This document shows, piece by piece, positions 1 to 7,874 of a stretch of 49,131 nt of DNA. The first letter of the stretch is position 1, and each line of letters begins with the position of its first letter. The notes under the pieces were generated by a model, which made no database searches, was not told where the DNA came from, and was given only the letters and a program-made list of their open reading frames with translations. Source of the DNA: CAYSQW01 sp964433135 (GTDB taxonomy: Bacteria; Acidobacteriota; Aminicenantia; Aminicenantales; Aminicenantaceae). The stretch lies in contig CAYSQW010000021.1 of the NCBI GenBank assembly GCA_964433135.1, positions 1 to 49,131 of the forward strand, read 5' to 3'. The translations under genes and the position numbers were made by a program.

Positions 1-327
1 TCTTACAGCAATTTTCAGGCTAAATCCCATATGTCGCTCCTCCTCTCACACAGCCTTAGGGAGCTGGTGCCGAAGGACGCTTGCGGGGCGACAACAACCA
101 TGAGGAGGCGGCTGTGTGAGATCGTCGCTTAGATGGGATTTCGGGCGCCATGAAAATTACGGTCTGCTTGGCGTCTGCGTAACTCCCCCCGTTCGTGGGT
201 CAGACATACTCGACGGCCTCCTGCGGAGGCTACCCAATCTTACAGCAATTTTCAGGCTAAATCCCATATGTCGCTCCTCCTCTCACACAGCCCTAGGGAG
301 CTGGTGCCGAAGGGCATTTGAGGGGTG
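1..327. repeat. Duplicated ~237-bp unit with inverted arms
   Basis: Bases 1-76 recur at 238-313 with one substitution (T56 versus C293); the copies then diverge. Within the first unit, bases 1-56 are followed by an imperfect reverse complement at about 110-170 (GGCTGTGTGAGA, GATGGGATTT and TGAAAATTA are the conserved blocks), so one unit could fold into a long interrupted hairpin. The second unit keeps the left arm but its right arm is poor. The left end may be cut by the window. I see no coding potential. This could be a dispersed palindromic repeat or a non-autonomous element; other copies in the genome would be needed to say. Confidence 0.7.
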
Positions 328-693
328 GCGACATCCGTAGGGGCGGCTGCGGGAGGGCGTGCCGACCCACCCCACCGCCGACCCGCCCCACCCGGGTATT
401 AAGGAAAAAGCAATATCAAACGGTCTTTGCTTGAAGCGGCTGGGTTATTCACGGGCCAAGGTTATGATAGCGACGAGGAAGCGGCTCGAGAGGCGTAGTT
501 CTCTACGCCGATCGGACTGCACCGAAGTTGATGCCGTGAGATTGGATCGCCCGGAGGGTGATAAGGGGCAGCTTACTATAAATAGAATTATCGGATATGT
601 CTCATAATAAATGGGATCTCTAAATTTTATTTGCTGAGCATAATCCAAGTATTTATTCTATGAAGATGCCCCTTATCATGAATAACCCAGCCC
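328..693. other. Gene-free stretch
   Basis: No convincing gene lies here: the short open frames lack ribosome binding sites and their products resemble nothing I know. The left part is GC-rich with C-rich tracts (362-402); the right part (about 570-665) is distinctly AT-rich and is bounded by the inverted repeat listed separately. It may act as the 3' untranslated region of the sulfatase-fold gene that ends at 694. Confidence 0.6.
559..678. repeat. 12-bp inverted repeat around an AT-rich core
   Basis: TGATAAGGGGCA at 559-570 is matched exactly by its reverse complement at 667-678. The 96 bases between are AT-rich. The right arm lies just downstream of the sulfatase-fold gene stop (694, minus strand), so a transcript of that gene could form a long-range stem here. 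The spacing is too long for a normal intrinsic terminator. Confidence 0.5.
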
Positions 694-3387
694 CTAGTTG
701 ATGTAGCCCAGGGCCTTAAGCCGTTCCACCAACTCCGGATCGAGATCGGCCTTTTCTCCACCCAGACCACGGGACTCTTTCTCCACTTCGATATATTTTT
801 CGATTTTTTCCAGTAAAGATTTGACGGTGGCGTAATCGCGATCCGCAAGATTATTCAGCTCCCCCGGATCCGATTCCAGGTTATAAAGCTCGAGTTCCGG
901 AGGATTATAGGGGTTGTCGTGATTTTCAGTCTTATCCCGGTTGAGGATCAGCTTGAACTTTCCTGCGACAACGGCAATCCTTCCCGGCCGTTTTTTTCCC
1001 GGAACATCGGCATATGCCGTGCGTTCGGGTTCTTTTTTTCCCTTAAGCAGCGGCATCATGTCCCGACCGTCGAGATCGATGTCCATCGATCTTATATCCA
1101 GGTATTCCAGCACCGTGGGCATGATATCGGTGATGCGAACATTGCGCTCGATGACATGACCTTTGAACCGGCCTTCCGGGAATTTAATGACACATAGAAC
1201 CTTGATCAACTCATCATAGAGCTGCACCCCATGGAGCCACATCTGGTGTTCGTAAAATTCCTCGCCGTGATCGCTGACGATGATAATCAGTGTATTATCG
1301 AACAACTCCATGTTTTTCAGGGTGTCCACCAACGGCTTGATCAGGGCGTCATCGGTATAGCGAATCTCCCCGTCGTAAAGTGCCGTGATATTGCGTTTCT
1401 GTTGATCGGTCAGCGGAGCATATTTTGATGGGTATGGATACTCCAATTGGTCGAGATAACCATGGAGCTTGATCTCTTTCCATTTGTCATTCGGGGAAAG
1501 GAATATTTTTCCAAGCGGGTGGTCGTTTTGATAAGGCCCGTGGATCTGGTAAGTGTGCAGAAAAAGGAAAAAACGTTTGTTTCGGTTTGTCTCCAGCCAA
1601 TCCCGAGCTATGTCCCAAAGGACCTTCGGGTTGTCCCTGATTTGCAAGGGGCCCATGCTCTCGAGATAACGATCGAATCCGCGATCGAATCCGAATTGGG
1701 CGCTCACGCGCCCTCCTCCCGTCAAGGCACATGTGGTGTACCCATGAGAGCGCAGGATCTCGGTTAAGGTTGGAATCTTGTCATGGAGGCGGTTGTCGCC
1801 GGTATATACCTGGTGCCGATTGGTATTGAGACCCGTAAACAGCGACATGTGGGCGCGCAACGTGGATGGGGCCGTGCTAATTGCGCTGCGAAAGGTGACG
1901 CTTTCCCTCATCAGAGAGTCGAGATGGGGGCCGGTTTCTCTGGGATAACCGAAGCTTTTCAAGTGATCCGGTCTGAGTGTATCGAGCGAGACCAGAATGA
2001 TATTAGGTGTTTTGTCGGTAGGAGCCTGATTTGGGTACAACACGGGATTGAACCAGTAGGCATCGGAGATGAATTGCGAGGCCACCGGTTTGTCTGAGAC
2101 CAGCCGGGTTCTGAGTTCGACCCGTACTTCCCGTCCGGCGTAAGCTTCGAGATCAATGGTTTCGCGAAGGCGGTATTTCCGTTTATCCGACGGCTCTATA
2201 CGAGCGGAAAAGATGTCTTTTCCCTCACCTGCATCCTGAAGCCGAATCGAGAATTCGACAGGGAATCTGGTCGAGCCCGGCAGGGAACGCAACAATCCGT
2301 AGCCGAATTCCAAAAGGGCTTTTTCCGGGATTTCAAGATCATATGCCAACAGGGTGGAGGTGGGAGCGAACAGAACATTGCATGAGTTGTTCTCCAGGGA
2401 GATCTTTTTTTTCAGATTGAATGGATTTTCTCCCGCACTGCGAGGGCCGATCAGAATCCTGTGGTCCTGATTCAATCGATGCAATTGGAAAAGACGGTGC
2501 TTAAAAGTTTGTCTTTCAGCTCCGGAGTCCGATATCGTTTTGGATTCGGAGAAAAAGGGTTCTTCGATATACGTGACGGAATAGGATCCGTATTCAGGAA
2601 GGATATTTATCTTGCCGGTTCGATACAACAATAGAAAATCGCTGTAGCTTTTGATTTTAATGGATTGGATGGTGAGATGGATATTTTTAGCCGTCTGAGG
2701 GGGTGTTTCCGGCGCGAGCAATATTCTGAGAGTGTGCCGGCCGGCGTGGGCGAATCCTTTTACGTTGTAGTCACGGATTTTTTTTAGCGTGATCTCCCCA
2801 ACTCTCGTCTCGTCCAGAAAAATTTCAAGACGGGGAGGAGATACCGATTTGCGGCGGTTCCATGCCTTGATGAATACGATAAAACGGCCTTCGGGAAGCA
2901 GACAGTCATGTTCGAGGATGGTTTTTTTTAAAGGAAGATGAGGAGATTTGATAATCTGATTGATAACGAACGTCTCTTCTCCTTTCATCCAGCGCCAGCT
3001 CTCCGCGGATGTCGCCAATTCATCTTTATAGGGAAGGAGTTTTCCGGCTTTGTAAAACCGGCAGAATTGAGGTTTGAGCGATGAATCTATATCAAGGATG
3101 GGACTGGGCGTGGAAAATCCCCAAATCCGCTGGTTACCCCCCCCGAAAATATAAGTGAGATCCACCGGGGCTTCAATAAAGGTCTCCCGGGAGGATTTGA
3201 AATGTTGCCCCAGGGTTTGGAACGGGGTTTCCATGATATTGGCCGCGGTCGTGATATCGAGCAGGCGGATAGTGGAAGGGGCTTTCTCGGTTTTTCGGCA
3301 GGCGGTGAATCCTAATAGAAAGATAACGATCGTTACAAAAACTTTCAGATATTGTGATGATAAACCATTTTTGAAATGTGTTTTCAT
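694..3387 (-). CDS. Sulfatase-fold lipoprotein, Thr-type (paralog 1)
   Basis: This 897-residue protein has an N-terminal signal with a lipobox-like FTAC (about residue 30), so it is probably membrane-anchored. Residues about 40-440 are an uncharacterised, probably beta-rich region shared with the next gene. Residues about 460-897 are a sulfatase/alkaline-phosphatase-fold domain: PNIILVSLDTLRPDH at 461 supplies a metal Asp (D469), and SDHGEEFYEH lies near the end of the catalytic core. Where true sulfatases have Cys/Ser-x-Pro-x-Arg, this one has T509-L-R-A-H, so formylglycine maturation is not expected. A Thr there is typical of phosphoethanolamine transferases and other phospho-transfer members of the fold. 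The substrate is unknown. The C-terminus LKALGYIN is shared with the paralog. No Shine-Dalgarno site precedes the ATG; a promoter sits immediately upstream, so the mRNA may be leaderless. Confidence 0.85.
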   Translation of the reverse strand: MKTHFKNGLSSQYLKVFVTIVIFLLGFTACRKTEKAPSTIRLLDITTAANIMETPFQTLGQHFKSSRETFIEAPVDLTYIFGGGNQRIWGFSTPSPILDIDSSLKPQFCRFYKAGKLLPYKDELATSAESWRWMKGEETFVINQIIKSPHLPLKKTILEHDCLLPEGRFIVFIKAWNRRKSVSPPRLEIFLDETRVGEITLKKIRDYNVKGFAHAGRHTLRILLAPETPPQTAKNIHLTIQSIKIKSYSDFLLLYRTGKINILPEYGSYSVTYIEEPFFSESKTISDSGAERQTFKHRLFQLHRLNQDHRILIGPRSAGENPFNLKKKISLENNSCNVLFAPTSTLLAYDLEIPEKALLEFGYGLLRSLPGSTRFPVEFSIRLQDAGEGKDIFSARIEPSDKRKYRLRETIDLEAYAGREVRVELRTRLVSDKPVASQFISDAYWFNPVLYPNQAPTDKTPNIILVSLDTLRPDHLKSFGYPRETGPHLDSLMRESVTFRSAISTAPSTLRAHMSLFTGLNTNRHQVYTGDNRLHDKIPTLTEILRSHGYTTCALTGGGRVSAQFGFDRGFDRYLESMGPLQIRDNPKVLWDIARDWLETNRNKRFFLFLHTYQIHGPYQNDHPLGKIFLSPNDKWKEIKLHGYLDQLEYPYPSKYAPLTDQQKRNITALYDGEIRYTDDALIKPLVDTLKNMELFDNTLIIIVSDHGEEFYEHQMWLHGVQLYDELIKVLCVIKFPEGRFKGHVIERNVRITDIMPTVLEYLDIRSMDIDLDGRDMMPLLKGKKEPERTAYADVPGKKRPGRIAVVAGKFKLILNRDKTENHDNPYNPPELELYNLESDPGELNNLADRDYATVKSLLEKIEKYIEVEKESRGLGGEKADLDPELVERLKALGYIN

Positions 3388-3397
3388 ATTGTGTTTG

Positions 3398-3426
3398 ATT
3401 ATAGCGGGGAATACACTTCACCTCAA
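3398..3426 (-). promoter_or_regulatory. Promoter of sulfatase-fold gene 1, probably leaderless
   Basis: On the minus strand TTGAGG (3426-3421), a 17-base spacer and TATAAT (3403-3398) form a near-consensus sigma-70 promoter. Only 10 bases separate the -10 box from the ATG at 3387, so transcription would begin within about four bases of the start codon. This fits the absence of a ribosome binding site. The stretch TCCCCGCTATAAT is identical to the one in front of the PAP2 gene. Confidence 0.6.
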
Positions 3427-3492
3427 CGATCAATTGCTCCCTTGCTCCAAGATAAGAGGGAGTGTCATCGGAAATGTGGATTTGGAGACGGA

Positions 3493-6174
3493 TTATTGGA
3501 TATAGCCCAGGGCTCGCAGCCGGTTGATCAGATCCTGATCGAGATCCAGGGAAGCGCCCCGATGGATGCGTGCGGTTTCGTCCACCTGAAGATATTCACG
3601 GACCAATTTCATGAGCTCCCGAGAGGCTTGAGGATCGATATCGGCCAGGTTTTGCTTTTCCTGCGGATCCGAGACAAAGTCATAGAGCTCCCTTTCCGCG
3701 GGAGGATCGGGCGCTCCGATTTCTTTTCTATGTACACCCTGATTGAAGATCATCTTTTTATTTTCCCGGATAACGGAAACGCGGGCCGGCTCATGGTCCC
3801 CAAGGACATCCGCAAAACAGATCCGGGCCGGATCACGCCGACCGCGGATAAGCGGAGCCAGATCCCGACCGTCTTTTTCCCAACCGGAAGGATTATGCCT
3901 CAGTTCGCCCAGAATGGTGGGCATGATGTCGGTGATACGGACATTATCCACGATCCTCATGCCGGCGTGGCGGGATCGCGGATACTTGATCATAAGGGGG
4001 ATATGAGTCAATTCATTGTAGAGTTGGATTTCATGGAGCCACATGCCGTGCTCGTAAAAAGCTTCGCCATGATCGGCCGTGAGAATGATCATGGTGTTGT
4101 CATAGAGGCCGAGCCGGTGCAGGCCGTCAAGCAGCGGACCGAAAAACACCTCATCGGTATAGCGGATTTCTCCATCATAAAGAGCGATGATGTTTTCCTG
4201 CTTTTCCTTGCTCAGCGGGATAAACTTGTGCGGATGGGAACCGGCCCGCTGTTTCAAGTAGCCGGAGAGTTTGAGCCGATCCCAAATGTGGTCTTCGTTG
4301 AGGAAAAGGCCTCCCAGAGGGCTTTCGTTCCAGTAGGGCGCATGGATTTGATAGGTGTGCAGAAAGAGAAAAAAACGGTTGCCCCGGTTATGGCTGATCC
4401 AGTTCAGACTTTGGTTCAGCAGTTTATCCGGAGTGTCGCGTTCCAGCAGCCTGCCGGTGTTTTCCTGATAAAGGTCGAATCCGCGGTTGAATCCGAATAT
4501 CCCCGAGACCTGGCCTCCTCCGGTAAAAGCCGCGGTGGCGTATCCGCGGGTACTCATAAATTCGGCGAGTGTGGGGATTTCAGGATGAAGGCGGCGGCCG
4601 GTTCGAATCTGATGGTGGTGGGAATTAAGGCCCGTCATGAGCGACATGTGGGCGCACAATGTGGCCGGCGCTGTGCTGAAAGCTCGTGAAAAGAAAACGC
4701 TTTCTTTTTGGAATGCGTCGATATGCGGGCTGGTATTTCGCGAGTAGCCGTAACTTCCGAGGTGGTCCGCCCTCAGGGTGTCAAGCGATATGAGAATGAC
4801 ATTCGGAGCCGGATCATCATCCTGTTTCACCGGAGAGATGACGGGATTGATCCAGAAGGCGGAGTGAAGCGCTCTGGGCCGGGAACGATTGTGAATCCAG
4901 CCGCTGGTTTTAAAAAGCAGGCGGATTTTTTTATCGGCAAAATCGGCCAGATCTATTTTTTGATGCAGTTTTACGTGCGGCTGTTTGGGGGAGGCGGAAG
5001 TCAGCTTTTTTGAAAAAATCCGATGGGCTTGTCCGTCGTGCTCGAGTTCGATCTCATAAGCTACCGAATGGTTTTCCCTCAAGGTGGATTCCAGGAGTCC
5101 CCAGCCGAAGTGGAGACGGCTGTTTTCCGGAACCGTCAGTTCCCAACTCAGCGTCGTGGGAGTCGGGGCAAAATAAACGTTGAGGGCTTTATCCGCTACC
5201 TGAAGTTTCTTCTTCAGCTTGTACGGATTCGGGCCCATACCGCTTCCCCGAAGTCCGGTGTGCTGCTCCAGGTTGAATCTGTGGAGGTCGTAAAGTTTTC
5301 TGCGATAAGGCGCGTTGGCGGATTTATTAGGGGGAGTCCACGGTGAGAAAGGCTCACGGATATAATCAATGGAAAAACTCCCCGGGATGGGAGAAGGCAT
5401 TCCCGTCGGCAGATACAAAAGCAGCAGGTCCTGATCGGATTTGATGAAAAGTGTCCAGTTGATGTTATTTTCAGAGGCGAGTGAAGCCGGTGCGGTTTCC
5501 AGCGACTGAAGGCGCACAAGATGTTTTCCTGAAGAGGCCGTTCCGGTGATGATGTTTTGTTTTGCATCTCCCAGCCTGATGGTCCCAAGAAGGTCATCAT
5601 CCAGAAGGACGTTGATCCGAATGGCGGTTGAATCCTTGAAGCCGTGCTGATAATCGAGGCGGATGCGGAAAGGCCCGGAGGGGAGGATGACTTCGGTGGA
5701 AAAGAAAGCACCTTCCGAATCGAAGAGCTTCGGATCCAAGCGACGATTGAGTTTATATTGAGCTTCTCCGCGAATACAGCGCCAGCCCTCATTTTGGGAT
5801 CCGGGATCACCGAGGTAGGGGAACGGCTCGCCGTCCCGTGAAACGAACATATAGGGGGGAGGCTGTGTTTCGTCGAAAGCCAGGACGGGGAAAGGAGTTT
5901 CGATCCCCCAGACCCGGAATCGGTCGGAACCGAACAGACGTGTGAGATCCGTCCAACCCGCTTTCAGGATATGAGTTTGGGTCTCAAATCTTTTGGTGAA
6001 ATCCATCAGAGGCGTAGTGATGACTGAAATCCTTGCGTCCGGATCCAGGAGCCGATGAACCGGGGGTTGGTAGGCTGCGCGACGGCACCCCCCTACAATC
6101 CACAGCAGAATCCCCATGAAAATGCATATAGGGAGTTTCTTTCGCTCCATTATTTTCATAGGTGCACGATGCAT
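3493..6174 (-). CDS. Sulfatase-fold lipoprotein, Thr-type (paralog 2)
   Basis: This 893-residue tandem paralog has the same architecture as the 694-3387 gene. An N-terminal signal ends in lipobox VGGC, followed by about 400 residues of uncharacterised, probably beta-rich sequence beginning with a conserved RLLDPDA motif. A C-terminal sulfatase-fold domain begins at PNVILISLDTLRADH. The nucleophile position is T505 in ATLCAHMSLMTG; a Cys follows two residues later but is out of register with the formylglycine motif. ADHGEAFYEHGMWLHE is the late metal-binding motif. The start is chosen because AAGGAG lies 12 bases before ATG 6174; ATGs 5 and 8 codons further in are possible. It lies 105 bases upstream of paralog 1, which has its own promoter. 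The two could modify a surface glycan or lipid, but no substrate is indicated. Confidence 0.85.
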   Translation of the reverse strand: MHRAPMKIMERKKLPICIFMGILLWIVGGCRRAAYQPPVHRLLDPDARISVITTPLMDFTKRFETQTHILKAGWTDLTRLFGSDRFRVWGIETPFPVLAFDETQPPPYMFVSRDGEPFPYLGDPGSQNEGWRCIRGEAQYKLNRRLDPKLFDSEGAFFSTEVILPSGPFRIRLDYQHGFKDSTAIRINVLLDDDLLGTIRLGDAKQNIITGTASSGKHLVRLQSLETAPASLASENNINWTLFIKSDQDLLLLYLPTGMPSPIPGSFSIDYIREPFSPWTPPNKSANAPYRRKLYDLHRFNLEQHTGLRGSGMGPNPYKLKKKLQVADKALNVYFAPTPTTLSWELTVPENSRLHFGWGLLESTLRENHSVAYEIELEHDGQAHRIFSKKLTSASPKQPHVKLHQKIDLADFADKKIRLLFKTSGWIHNRSRPRALHSAFWINPVISPVKQDDDPAPNVILISLDTLRADHLGSYGYSRNTSPHIDAFQKESVFFSRAFSTAPATLCAHMSLMTGLNSHHHQIRTGRRLHPEIPTLAEFMSTRGYATAAFTGGGQVSGIFGFNRGFDLYQENTGRLLERDTPDKLLNQSLNWISHNRGNRFFLFLHTYQIHAPYWNESPLGGLFLNEDHIWDRLKLSGYLKQRAGSHPHKFIPLSKEKQENIIALYDGEIRYTDEVFFGPLLDGLHRLGLYDNTMIILTADHGEAFYEHGMWLHEIQLYNELTHIPLMIKYPRSRHAGMRIVDNVRITDIMPTILGELRHNPSGWEKDGRDLAPLIRGRRDPARICFADVLGDHEPARVSVIRENKKMIFNQGVHRKEIGAPDPPAERELYDFVSDPQEKQNLADIDPQASRELMKLVREYLQVDETARIHRGASLDLDQDLINRLRALGYIQ

Positions 6175-6282
6175 ATATAATTATATCTCCTTGCAGGGCG
6201 GCAATCAAACCGATACTGAGAAATATGGAGATCCAGCCTCTCTATGAAAGTGATTTTGCTTTTCCAAAATGATTCTCCCCGC

Positions 6283-6288
6283 TATAAT
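6283..6288 (+). promoter_or_regulatory. -10 element just before the PAP2 start
   Basis: TATAAT at 6283-6288 lies nine bases before the ATG at 6298, inside TCCCCGCTATAAT, which is identical to the -10 region of sulfatase-fold gene 1. There is no Shine-Dalgarno sequence before 6298, so a leaderless transcript is plausible. The -35 region is poor (TTTTCC at 17-base spacing), which lowers confidence. Confidence 0.45.
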
Positions 6289-6297
6289 GGTCCTGAC

Positions 6298-7188
6298 ATG
6301 ATGACGTCCGCTGTTCCCGTATCCTCAAATCCGAATCCGGAAACGGCGAAAGCGGATCGGCCTTCAGGTTTAAAAGCCGATGCCGGTCGATGGGGTTGGA
6401 TTCTGATCCCCTCCCTGCTCCTGGCCGGACTGGCGGCGTGGATCTATTTTGCGGACTGCAATGCGTTCTATTTTTTCCTGGCAAACCGCTCACTGCGTTT
6501 TCTGGGAGACCGATTCTGGTCGTTGGTCACTCTCTGGGGAGACGGATTGTTCGCGTTTGCGGTATTGGTATTCTTTTTTCGCAGAAAGCCCCGGCTGGTT
6601 TGGGCCTTCGTGTTCGCCACCCTGTTGTTCCTGATTTTCGGGCACGGCCTTAAAAATCTGCTGGCCGTCGCTCGTCCCCCCGCGATCATCCCCGCGGACA
6701 GATTTCATTTGATCGGACCGGCCTGGAAAACGAATTCATTCCCTTCCGGTCATTCCGCGATGGCCTTTATCCTGGCGGGTTCATTTTTTATGACCGTTCG
6801 CCGGTTCTGGGGCCGGATCATCCTGATCGGATTGGCTTCACTGGTTGCGCTCTCCCGGGTGGTGGTGGGCGTGCACTGGCCGCTGGATGTCGCGGCCGGA
6901 GCCCTTCTGGGTTGGTGGTTGGCCTGGATCGGCATCGCTCTCGCGGAACGTTGGCGCTGGTGTGCGGCTTTGGCGGCCCGCAAGGTGTTGGGCGTTTTCC
7001 TTGTGCTTGCGAGCGTGATGCTTCTCGGTTTCCACGATACCGGCTATACGCATCTGCTTACGATCCAGCGGATTATGGCGGGGATTCTGCTGGCGGTCGG
7101 CGCCCTTGAACTGCCGGCCCTTTTCGGGATCAAGCTTCCTGTGAAGTTTGGGGCTGATTCAGAAGCGTCGCGTCGTCGGCAGGATTGA
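6298..7188 (+). CDS. PAP2-family membrane phosphatase
   Basis: This is a 296-residue integral membrane phosphatase of the PAP2 superfamily. All three signature motifs are present: K-x6-RP in KNLLAVARP, PSGH in FPSGHSAM (His about residue 152) and SR-x5-H-x3-D in SRVVVGVHWPLD. Several hydrophobic segments flank them, as expected for enzymes that dephosphorylate phosphatidic acid, undecaprenyl pyrophosphate or lipid-A-type phosphates; the exact substrate cannot be told. I prefer the start at 6298 because a -10 box lies just before it. A start at 6244 would add 18 residues and would place that -10 box inside the gene. The last 59 bases overlap the putative remnant on the other strand. Confidence 0.85.
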   Translation: MMTSAVPVSSNPNPETAKADRPSGLKADAGRWGWILIPSLLLAGLAAWIYFADCNAFYFFLANRSLRFLGDRFWSLVTLWGDGLFAFAVLVFFFRRKPRLVWAFVFATLLFLIFGHGLKNLLAVARPPAIIPADRFHLIGPAWKTNSFPSGHSAMAFILAGSFFMTVRRFWGRIILIGLASLVALSRVVVGVHWPLDVAAGALLGWWLAWIGIALAERWRWCAALAARKVLGVFLVLASVMLLGFHDTGYTHLLTIQRIMAGILLAVGALELPALFGIKLPVKFGADSEASRRRQD

Positions 7189-7370
7189 TTTCGCCCTTGT
7201 CGGTACCCGCTTCGCGATAACGTTGTGAAAAACCGTCGAAGCCAGATGAGATTCCTCGTCTCTGAACCCAGCCTATTTTTATTGAGAGGAAGTTTCGTTT
7301 GGGCGATAAGAGATGATGTCAGACAGGCGGCAAGCAGTAAGCTGACTTGCAATATCGCGATTCTTCGCAT
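7130..7370 (-). pseudogene. Frameshifted small secreted-protein remnant
   Basis: A strong start exists at 7370: GGGGAGG lies eight bases before ATG, and the first 24 residues (MRRIAILQVSLLLAACLTSS, then LIAQ) form a good signal peptide. That frame then becomes Arg-rich and unconvincing. From about 7295 a different frame reads plausibly, with IKIGWVQRRG and then FDGFSQRYREAGTDKGE, to a stop at 7130-7132. One indel near 7290-7300 would join the two into a protein of about 79 residues. No family is recognised. It could be a decayed gene, an assembly error, or a short genuine protein whose tail I misread. Confidence 0.4.
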
Positions 7371-7466
7371 GGCCGTTCCTCCCCGGCTGGATTATTTAAC
7401 TAATTATCCATATGCAGAGCGGAAGGTTTGGTTTTTAAGGATATTTTTGTTCTCAGTGTAACCATT

Positions 7467-7496
7467 TTGAGTTCGGTGGGTTTATATGAATAGATA
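7467..7496 (+). promoter_or_regulatory. Possible padR promoter
   Basis: TTGAGT (7467-7472), an 18-base spacer and TAGATA (7491-7496) lie about 40 bases upstream of the PadR-type gene. The match is modest. The AT-rich segment around it would also be the natural place for PadR autoregulation, but I see no clear palindrome. Confidence 0.3.
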
Positions 7497-7535
7497 TGTT
7501 TTATAAATGTTGAAAGATATGGAGAAGGGATTTTC

Positions 7536-7865
7536 ATGAAAAACCTCACACGCAAAGAAGAAATGGTGATGTTGGCTGTCCTCAATCTGGGGAAGAATGC
7601 TTATTTGGTGGCGATCACCGATTACCTTTCAAGGATCACTGGAAAAGAGATCGGGATCACCTCCATTCACCTTCCGTTGAGTCGGCTTGAGCAGCTGGGC
7701 TGGATCACCGCCGCAATGGGGGAGGCCACTGCCGTGAGGGGGGGGAGGAGAAAAAAAATCTATTCGATCACTCCCGATGGATTTTTAGTACTGGAAGATT
7801 TCAAGAAAATATCGGACCGCATATGGGAAAAATATGCCGGAGGCCGAAAAAAGTCATCCGTCTGA
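7536..7865 (+). CDS. PadR-like winged-helix regulator
   Basis: This 109-residue protein matches the PadR family in length and pattern. The N-terminal helix (TRKEEMVMLAVLNLG) is followed by a helix-turn-helix including IHLPLSRLEQLGWIT, and a beta wing with RGGRRKKIYSITPDG. PadR proteins usually repress the adjacent gene and respond to small molecules or stress. GAAGGG precedes the ATG. Only nine bases separate its stop from the permease start, so the two are almost certainly cotranscribed, an arrangement I associate with FtsX-type permeases in Acidobacteriota and Aminicenantes. Confidence 0.85.
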   Translation: MKNLTRKEEMVMLAVLNLGKNAYLVAITDYLSRITGKEIGITSIHLPLSRLEQLGWITAAMGEATAVRGGRRKKIYSITPDGFLVLEDFKKISDRIWEKYAGGRKKSSV

Positions 7866-7874
7866 GAGCAGTCC

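Noticed and set aside
1..340. CRISPR array
   Set aside because: Only two copies of a long, 237-base-spaced unit; no short regular repeats, spacers or cas genes.
3376..4689. Long plus-strand open frame opposite the second sulfatase-fold gene
   Set aside because: It mirrors the coding strand of a well-supported gene, has no ribosome binding site and no recognisable motif.
694..6174. Calling the pair formylglycine-dependent sulfatases
   Set aside because: The Cys/Ser-x-Pro-x-Arg motif is absent; Thr occupies the nucleophile position in both.
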